DNA of 11,732 bases, taken from positions 1 to 11,732 of the forward strand of contig CAZUAH010000435.1 in NCBI GenBank assembly GCA_964617665.1, in the 5' to 3' direction. The notes under the pieces are model-generated. The model was not told the DNA's origin. It was given only the letters and a program-made list of their open reading frames with translations, and searched no databases. The DNA comes from JADHUC01 sp964617665. Its GTDB lineage: Bacteria > Planctomycetota > Planctomycetia > Pirellulales > Pirellulaceae. A program made the translations under genes and the position numbers. Of this stretch, positions 6,504 to 11,732 are shown piece by piece (the first letter of the stretch is position 1; the number at the start of each line of letters is the position of its first letter).

Positions 6504-8210
6504 ATGTATTTACAGCGCTCAAAGCGAAGACAGTTCTGGTTATGTTGGAGCCTAGCGATGCTCATGCCGGTTGTGGCCCGGGCACAGGCGTTGGACCCGC
6601 CAGCGGAACCGTTGCGATATCAATGGCAGCCGGGGGGGCCGTTCGCATATGAAATTGAAATAACCGTGGACACCCCTGATTCGCTGGAGACATATCGTGG
6701 GCGTCTTGTGTACACCTTCAAGGAGGCGGAAGGAGGCGTGCTCAGACTTACCTGCAGCGGTGGCTTGACCAAGTCGGAGAAGTCGAAGCGTGAGACGTCC
6801 AGTAGTGCCCGAAATGCCAGGACGTTTGGCCCGCGTGGTTTTAGCTCGTCAGCGCGAAGCACGTATCCCGGGTTAAAACAGACCACCAGCACCCTGACCA
6901 TGACGCCACTCGGCGAGCTGCGCACCTTGGAAGGCAGTTCGCAGCTGCCTTGGCTGTTGGGCAATCTGTCGCTGTTGATGTTGGAACCGTTCCCCGAAGA
7001 TGCGGCGCCGAGTTGGGAGGAAAAGGGTGGGGTGCTCATGACACGCAAGGGTCGTGAGCAACGCAAACGCTATAGTCCTCTGCACTCGCCGTCCGGAGCG
7101 ACAGCGGAGGAGAAGGAGTTATTTGCCACCGGTTCTGCCTCTTGTTCTTTCCGGCTGGTCAAATCCGAGGGAGATCTGGTCGTGATTGAGAAGGAATCCG
7201 ACATGGAACTGGGTGACGAAGCAACGTTGAAGATTGCAGGCCGGGGCCAATGGACCTTTCATCGGAAGTTGGGCATTCCGGAGAAGTTGGATTTTCAGCA
7301 GAAGGTAGAAATCAGCAGGGAGAACCTCAGCGTTAGCTTTCCAATGACGATCAAGTGTCACCGTTACTCCGAGGAAGAATGGAACCAGATCCAGGAACAA
7401 GAACGGCGTAAACCCGAGGAACTGGCGCGCGCTGCGGCCGAGGCCAGGGCCAAAGCGGAGGAAAAGGCTCGAAAGGAAGCGGCCATCCCGCTGACGGCTG
7501 CACAGAAGAAGTCGCTGATCAAGGACATCAAGTCTGGCGAGCACTTTAAGGTGAAACACGCGTTGGAGAAGATCGCCGCCAAGAATGTTACCGACGATGA
7601 CCCGGAACTCGTGGCTGCCATCGTACCTGCCACGAAAGACGACAGTGTGTTCATTCGCCGAGCCGCTCAGGCCGCGCTGAGAAAGTGGGCGCCCCATCTC
7701 GAGCGGAAAGCAAAACTGAACGAGGCCTTCATGGGACCACAAAAAGTGGAACCGTCCGACAAACCAGTCACCGCGAGTACGCCTCTGCCGGTCGGGCTGA
7801 TCCTCTGCGCCCGCGACTTCTCGGGCTGGCACCCGGTCGAAGTCCGTGAAGTGCTGCCCAACGGAAAGGTCAAGGTGAGCTTCCGCGGTTGGGGGTTGCG
7901 GCAAGGGACCTTTGCCCGCGCTGATCTGCGGTTGGCACCGGACGAGGTAGATCAGCCGGCGCTGGCCACCGTCCCTGCCACCCCCGCTCCAGCCGTCTCG
8001 GCGGCGCCTACCTCGGCACCTTGGGCATACCGTATCTGGACGGACGCGACGGGTAAGGTCCGGGTCGAAGCTCAGTACATGGCCTTGGTGGAGGGGACCG
8101 TTCAATTGCGTCGGAAGGACGGCCGCGAGATCAAGGTCCCGCTGGCCCGGCTGAGCAACGAGGATCAAGAAGAGGTGAAGAAGCTCCAAGCCGCCAATCC
8201 GTTTGAGTAG
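6504..8210 (+). CDS. Exported multidomain protein with coiled-coil, HEAT-like, Tudor-like and C-terminal SHD1 domains
   Basis: A 568-residue protein. The ATG at 6504 is chosen because CGGAGG lies six bases upstream. A signal peptide follows: SKRR at 6-9, a hydrophobic core, and Ala-Arg-Ala before Gln28. Residues of about 33-285 form a beta-rich domain I do not recognise (AYEIEITVDTPDSLETYRGR near its start). A charged Glu/Ala/Arg coiled coil spans about 288-330 (EEEWNQIQEQERRKPEELAR). Residues of about 345-400 resemble HEAT/armadillo helices (FIRRAAQAALRKW). Residues 430-478 look Tudor/agenet-like (WHPVEVREVLPNGKVKVSFR). After an Ala/Pro/Thr linker, 509-562 is an SHD1 domain (YRIWTDATGKVRVEAQY, then VQLRRKDGREIKVPLARLS). 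SHD1 was named from yeast Sla1 and is frequent in planctomycete exported proteins, where its ligand is unknown. The gene stands alone on the plus strand. No active site is visible, so a scaffolding or binding role is likely. Confidence 0.8.
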   Translation: MYLQRSKRRQFWLCWSLAMLMPVVARAQALDPPAEPLRYQWQPGGPFAYEIEITVDTPDSLETYRGRLVYTFKEAEGGVLRLTCSGGLTKSEKSKRETSSSARNARTFGPRGFSSSARSTYPGLKQTTSTLTMTPLGELRTLEGSSQLPWLLGNLSLLMLEPFPEDAAPSWEEKGGVLMTRKGREQRKRYSPLHSPSGATAEEKELFATGSASCSFRLVKSEGDLVVIEKESDMELGDEATLKIAGRGQWTFHRKLGIPEKLDFQQKVEISRENLSVSFPMTIKCHRYSEEEWNQIQEQERRKPEELARAAAEARAKAEEKARKEAAIPLTAAQKKSLIKDIKSGEHFKVKHALEKIAAKNVTDDDPELVAAIVPATKDDSVFIRRAAQAALRKWAPHLERKAKLNEAFMGPQKVEPSDKPVTASTPLPVGLILCARDFSGWHPVEVREVLPNGKVKVSFRGWGLRQGTFARADLRLAPDEVDQPALATVPATPAPAVSAAPTSAPWAYRIWTDATGKVRVEAQYMALVEGTVQLRRKDGREIKVPLARLSNEDQEEVKKLQAANPFE

Positions 8211-8408
8211 CTCGCGTGTCGCGCGGAGTCAAGAGATCGAGCCGCGAGTTCTGATCCGAACAACGCGAGGTCTATAGAGTGGATTGGAGCGGAATCTCGG
8301 CCGGCGCTCGCTCAGAAGGACCGATTTCTTCGGAGCAGCGGCGGACCAACTAATGCGCGTAGTTCAAATCGACCGAGGCATTGAAGCACTGGCTGCTAAC
8401 CTGCTCAG

Positions 8409-8557
8409 GTCGGCCCTACCGCTGTCGGCGAACCTTCCTGGCTTGCGCGCGGCGGTGTTCACGGCCGAAGCAGGAAACGGAGATTCGTGAAGTGCGCTCG
8501 TTGGGGCACACCGACGCGCCGTTGCCTCAGTCCTCAGGATGTCCGTCAATTGCCGAA
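8409..8557. repeat. Copy B of a degenerate intergenic repeat
   Basis: The left block 8418-8466 aligns with 6011-6059 at the same internal spacing, including an identical 14-base ACCGCTGTCGGCGA and GGTGTTCACG(A/G)CC. CAATTGCCGA at 8547-8556 corresponds to 6130-6139, with 10 more bases between the blocks than in copy A. The ATTTCACCTCCGCAGG core of copies A and C is not recognisable here. The surrounding 8211-8408 has no supportable gene. Confidence 0.55.
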
Positions 8558-8688
8558 TTGCGTCGCCGCGCTGCCATATCTAGCCGTCATTCGGACGGCG
8601 TGGGTTGGCCGGTAGAAGGTGGAGTAGAGCTGCGCCAACGGCCACGTATGGCGGATGGTGACAGGTTCGCCTTTCGGGCAGGTTTCCT

Positions 8689-8898
8689 CTACGGCCTTAG
8701 CGAACACGTTGCCTCCGCGGTGTACGCGAGTTTGACACGTACGATTCTGCGATTCAAGCGGTCACCAACGTAAACGGCATCGTCGCCGGCGGTGACTGCC
8801 TGGGGCCAATACAGCGGGATCTCTGGCGCGGGTATGATGCTACCCGGGCCGGCGAGTTGAGACCTCCCGTGTTCGACGGTCTGGCTTGGCAGGTGCAC
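8689..8898 (-). pseudogene. Remnant of an NHL-repeat beta-propeller protein (C-terminal piece)
   Basis: On the minus strand, codons ending at the TAG at 8689 read LYWPQAVTAGDDAVYVGDRL and then NRRIVRVKLAYTAEATC. This is the classic NHL-repeat wording: a proline-containing strand, then Gly-Asp-Asp-x-Val-Tyr-Val-x-Asp, then Asn-x-Arg-Ile-Val. Only one repeat is present, whereas functional NHL propellers have six or so. The frame has no usable ATG or ribosome binding site, and an in-frame stop lies upstream near 8930. A neighbouring minus-strand frame (about 8717 down to 8546) is also open and reads FAKAVEETCPKGEPVTIRHT, so a frameshift may separate parts of the old gene. I read this as debris of an exported propeller gene. 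The remaining stretch up to 9319 shows no other gene. Confidence 0.5.
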
Positions 8899-9319
8899 GC
8901 GTCTGCGACTTCGTGATCTGCATACCTCCTACACGCAGAAGGGCGTCGCGCCATCCGTCAGATAAGAGGGGCAGATTCCTCTAGGCGACCCTATTGTTCG
9001 TTGTCGATGTGACCCGTCCAGATTGGCAAACCGCGTTGGTCACCTCTGTGTTGAACAGCGCCGCGCGTAAGCGGGGCGAGTTTCGATCATCGGCGATGAA
9101 CACAAATTCTTGCTGAAATCTGACAAGATCTGGATCGCCCTGTAGAAACTCGCTGGGCTTTCACGTTTTAGATACTAAGGGTGATTCTGCGCGACTTTCC
9201 AGCCAATGGGGCCATTCCAGCGGGAACGACGCCGCAGTTTCTCTGCGAGCGGGTGCTCAGTGAGTTGCGAACGGCGAATCAGACATTATTGAACAGGTGA
9301 ACTTTCTGGGAGGAATCTA

Positions 9320-10258
9320 ATGCGACATTTCTTGAGCGGTGTACTGGCGGTTTCGATGTTGGCCTTGTTTGCTCACGGGATTGTGGCCCAGCCGCCCGGT
9401 GGGCCGAGTGGTCGATTCGGTCGCGGTGGATTCGGTCCGCCACGTTTTCCTTTGATGAACACGCTGGATGCCAATGGCGATGGCGAGATCTCGGCGGCGG
9501 AGCTTGCGAGTGCTGCTGAGGCACTCAAGAAAATTGACGCGAACGAGGATGGCAAGCTGACGCGTGACGAGATGTTTGCCGGGCCCGGCGGACGTGGTGG
9601 CCCTGGTGGAGACGGCCCGGGACGCAAGCAGCGTCCGGGACAGCCGCCTGTCGGTGAGAGCGGCGAGTTGGGATTTGAAAGCGCGCCGATGCCGAAAGAT
9701 GACACCGAGGAGAAGATGCTGGCTGTGCTGCAAGATCTGGAGCGGAACCAGCGTCGGGGCATGATGAATGTGCCCGTAGAGGACGGCCGTTTGCTTAGGC
9801 TCCTGACCGAGACCATTGGTGCCAAAAACGTCGTTGAAATCGGGACATCGAACGGTTACTCGGGGATCTGGTTCTCCCTGGCTCTGCGGACCACCGGTGG
9901 CAAGCTGACGACTCACGAAATTGACGCTGGGCGGGCGGAGCTGGCTCGCAAGAACTTCAAGCAGGCAGGCGTGGAGGAGTACATTACGTTGGTCGAAGGT
10001 GATGCCCACGAGGAAGTCAAGAAACTCGAGGGTCCGATTGACCTTCTCTTCCTCGATGCGGACAAAGAAGGCTACATCGACTACCTCGATAAGCTCCTGC
10101 CGATGGTGCGTCCCGGCGGCCTAATCGTGGCTCACAACATGAACGCGCGCCAAGCACATCCGCCGTTTGTCAAGGCGGTTACGACGAACCCGGACCTGGA
10201 GACGCTGTTTGTCCACATGGACCACGCAGGCGTTGCGATCTCGATGAAGAAACGTTGA
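9320..10258 (+). CDS. Exported EF-hand / class I O-methyltransferase fusion protein
   Basis: A 312-residue protein; GGAGG lies six bases before the ATG. A signal peptide spans about 1-23 (hydrophobic core, Ile-Val-Ala before Gln24). Two canonical EF-hand calcium loops follow: DANGDGEISAAE at 50-61 and DANEDGKLTRDE at 73-84. A Gly/Pro-rich linker covers about 87-112. Residues of about 126-310 are a SAM-dependent O-methyltransferase of the catechol/caffeoyl-CoA type: motif I VVEIGTSNGYSGIW at 171-184, acidic HEID at 199-202, LFLDADKEGY at 243-252 and RPGGLIVAHNMN at 264-275. The family normally binds a divalent metal through the first Asp of LDADK (here Asp246) and a following Asp-Asn pair. Here that pair is His272-Asn273. 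A cytoplasmic SAM enzyme behind an export signal is odd. Calcium binding is expected from the intact loops; substrate and activity are unknown. The next gene starts 44 bases downstream, so the two are probably an operon. Confidence 0.85.
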   Translation: MRHFLSGVLAVSMLALFAHGIVAQPPGGPSGRFGRGGFGPPRFPLMNTLDANGDGEISAAELASAAEALKKIDANEDGKLTRDEMFAGPGGRGGPGGDGPGRKQRPGQPPVGESGELGFESAPMPKDDTEEKMLAVLQDLERNQRRGMMNVPVEDGRLLRLLTETIGAKNVVEIGTSNGYSGIWFSLALRTTGGKLTTHEIDAGRAELARKNFKQAGVEEYITLVEGDAHEEVKKLEGPIDLLFLDADKEGYIDYLDKLLPMVRPGGLIVAHNMNARQAHPPFVKAVTTNPDLETLFVHMDHAGVAISMKKR

Positions 10259-10302
10259 CGCCTCTCGCGACGAGGATCCACCATTTCCTTTCGGAGCCTA
10301 TC

Positions 10303-11625
10303 ATGAAGTTCTGTCGGTTTGTCTCGACGTTGTGTGTTTTGGCCTTGATCGTGGCCACGCGCCCGCTTGCGGGTGGCGATTGGCCGCAGTTTCGCGGTCC
10401 CGATGGCTTGGGTGTCAGCAGCGATGCGAATGTGGCGGTCGAGTGGAACGAGTCGAAGAATCTCGAATGGAAAACGTCGCTGCCAGGTCCTGGTTCGTCC
10501 AGTCCGATTGTTTGGGGGCAGCACGTCTATGTGACCTGTTACTCAGGCTACGGCTCCAGCCGAGGCAACCCCGGCGATATCAAACAGTTGGTCCGTCACC
10601 TGTTATGTATCGACCGCAAAGATGGAAAGGTGATTTGGACGCGGACAGTCAAAGCTGAAATGCCCGAAGACGCGTATGCCGGCATGGGTGTTCCAGAGCA
10701 CGGCTATGCCAGCAACACACCAGCCACAGACGGTGAGCGTGTCTTTGCGTTCTTCGGAAAGACCGGCGTGTTGGCCTTCGATCTCGATGGCAAGCAGCTT
10801 TGGCAAGTGAACGTCGGCAAAGAGTCGAGCAACCGCCGCTGGGGTTCGTCGGCTAGTTTGACTCTTTACAAAGACATGGTAATCGTCAACGCTTCCGAGG
10901 AGAGCCGGTCGATCCGCGCCTTGGACAAGACCACCGGCAAGGAAGTGTGGAATGCCGAAGCCAGCTCACTGGAACTCAGTTACGGTACACCGCTGCTGGT
11001 TCCTCTGGCGGACGGCGGCAAGGAACTCGTGATCGGCGTACCCAACGAAGTCTGGGGACTGAATCCCGACACGGGCAGACTCAGGTGGTACGCGGAGACC
11101 GGCCTGGACGGAAACGTCGCGCCCAGTCCGGTGGCGGCGAACGGAATCGTTTACGTCTTCGGCGGCTACCGCAACACCAGCAGCGTAGCGATACGTGTCG
11201 GTGGGAAAGGCGACGTGACGGACACACATACTCTCTGGACCAGCCGAGACTCGTCTTACGTCCCCTCGCCGGTGATTCGCGAAGGGAAGCTCTACTGGGT
11301 GAGCGATCAGGGAATCGCTTTCTGTGCCGATGCCCAGACGGGCGAGACGATCTACCGCGAACGGCTGTCTCGCACGAGCGGCAGTGGTCGGGGCGGCAAA
11401 CCATTTTACGCCTCCGTTGTGTTGGCCGGAGGCAAGCTGATCTGCGTCAGCCGACGAGGCGGCACGTACGTGCTGGCGGCCAAGCCCGAGTTCGAGCAAC
11501 TGGCACACAACGAATTCGAAGCCGACGAATCCGACTTCAATGCCTCGCCTGCGGTCCGCGATGGTCAGTTGTTTCTGCGATCGAATCGCTATCTCTACTG
11601 CATTGCCAGTGTCCAAGGTCGTTAA
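10303..11625 (+). CDS. Exported PQQ-like beta-propeller protein (BamB-like fold)
   Basis: A 440-residue protein; GGAG lies six bases before the ATG. A signal peptide spans about 1-23, ending near Pro-Leu-Ala-Gly, and the mature protein opens GDWPQFRGPDGLGVS, a wording common in planctomycete propeller proteins. Repeated blades each pair a (Ala/Cys/Gly)-(Leu/Ile/Asp) strand with Gly-Lys-x-x-Trp: IDRKDGKVIWTRTV at 103-116, FDLDGKQLWQVNVG at 149-162, LDKTTGKEVWNAEA at 187-200, LNPDTGRLRWYAETG at 233-247 and the degenerate CADAQTGETIYRE at 321-333. The fold is shared by PQQ dehydrogenases and BamB, but I see no dehydrogenase active-site or cofactor-binding residues, so a binding or scaffold role in the periplasm is more likely than PQQ catalysis. 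It lies 44 bases after the EF-hand/methyltransferase gene and is probably co-transcribed. A TTG at 10255 is in frame but lacks a ribosome binding site. Confidence 0.88.
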   Translation: MKFCRFVSTLCVLALIVATRPLAGGDWPQFRGPDGLGVSSDANVAVEWNESKNLEWKTSLPGPGSSSPIVWGQHVYVTCYSGYGSSRGNPGDIKQLVRHLLCIDRKDGKVIWTRTVKAEMPEDAYAGMGVPEHGYASNTPATDGERVFAFFGKTGVLAFDLDGKQLWQVNVGKESSNRRWGSSASLTLYKDMVIVNASEESRSIRALDKTTGKEVWNAEASSLELSYGTPLLVPLADGGKELVIGVPNEVWGLNPDTGRLRWYAETGLDGNVAPSPVAANGIVYVFGGYRNTSSVAIRVGGKGDVTDTHTLWTSRDSSYVPSPVIREGKLYWVSDQGIAFCADAQTGETIYRERLSRTSGSGRGGKPFYASVVLAGGKLICVSRRGGTYVLAAKPEFEQLAHNEFEADESDFNASPAVRDGQLFLRSNRYLYCIASVQGR

Positions 11626-11656
11626 CTTAACTCCCAACGTTGCATGAATATCGTGG

Positions 11657-11675
11657 GATAGGCTTCCAGCCTGTC
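11657..11675 (+). repeat. Short hairpin after the propeller gene, possible dispersed intergenic repeat
   Basis: GATAGGCT (11657-11664) pairs with AGCCTGTC (11668-11675) as an 8-base stem with one G-T wobble and a TCC loop, 31 bases past the stop. There is no T-run. From memory, near-identical GGATAGGCTTCCAGCCTGTC strings recur between planctomycete genes, which would make it a REP-like element rather than a unique terminator. The recurrence is recollection, not shown here. Confidence 0.5.
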
Positions 11676-11732
11676 GGAATTTGCCGTTGATTCAGCCAGT
11701 ATTGTTCCGCTCGGTAGACTGGACGGTTTGTG

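Noticed and set aside
6263..6565. Minus-strand frame of 100 codons upstream of the SHD1 gene
   Set aside because: It overlaps the start of the well-supported SHD1 gene, has no ribosome binding site, and shows no recognisable domain.
7119..8189. Long open frame on the minus strand opposite the SHD1 gene
   Set aside because: It is the antisense shadow of a well-supported gene with signal peptide, ribosome binding site and recognisable domains.
8211..8248. Six-base inverted repeat (CTCGCG / CGCGAG) after the SHD1 gene as terminator
   Set aside because: Loop of 26 bases, short stem, and no T-run; expected by chance in GC-rich DNA.
4262..8557. CRISPR array interpretation of the repeated blocks
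   Set aside because: Copies are about 2 kb apart, diverged, and not regularly spaced; no cas genes.
10255..10302. TTG start at 10255 for the propeller gene, overlapping the previous stop
   Set aside because: No ribosome binding site there; the ATG at 10303 has GGAG six bases upstream and begins a proper signal peptide.

Overview
The window looks like chromosomal DNA of a planctomycete, probably from the Pirellula/Rhodopirellula group. This is inferred from protein content, with no marker gene present. The signs are a secreted protein ending in an SHD1 domain, a PQQ-type beta-propeller opening with a GDWPQFRGP-like stretch, an exported EF-hand protein, paired GspF-domain membrane proteins, and long intergenic stretches with gene debris and degenerate repeats.

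Layout. (1) 22-2416, minus strand: an operon of two GspF-domain inner-membrane proteins, the first with a TTG start behind a strong ribosome binding site, followed by a possible 41-residue one-helix membrane peptide. It probably continues left of the window. (2) 2721-3851, plus strand, divergent from that operon: an exported protein with an Ig-like segment and a LamG-like beta-sandwich. (3) 3852-4523: a decayed coding fragment and one copy of a degenerate repeat. (4) 4524-5764, minus strand: an ECF sigma factor and a multi-pass membrane protein whose start overlaps its stop by 4 bases, very likely the cognate anti-sigma factor. This pair is AT-richer than its surroundings. (5) 5765-6503: no gene, but a second repeat copy. 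(6) 6504-8210, plus: a large exported protein with coiled-coil, HEAT-like, Tudor-like and SHD1 parts. (7) 8211-9319: a third repeat copy and the remnant of an NHL-repeat protein. (8) 9320-11625, plus: a two-gene unit encoding an exported EF-hand/O-methyltransferase fusion and an exported PQQ-like beta-propeller protein.

I see no phage, CRISPR, tRNA, rRNA or intact transposase. The parts most worth following up are the three-copy intergenic repeat family, the exported methyltransferase with an altered metal-ligand motif beside a propeller gene, the low-GC sigma/anti-sigma cassette, and the small membrane peptide behind the GspF genes. I did not find a convincing, complete, undescribed defence or mobile system.
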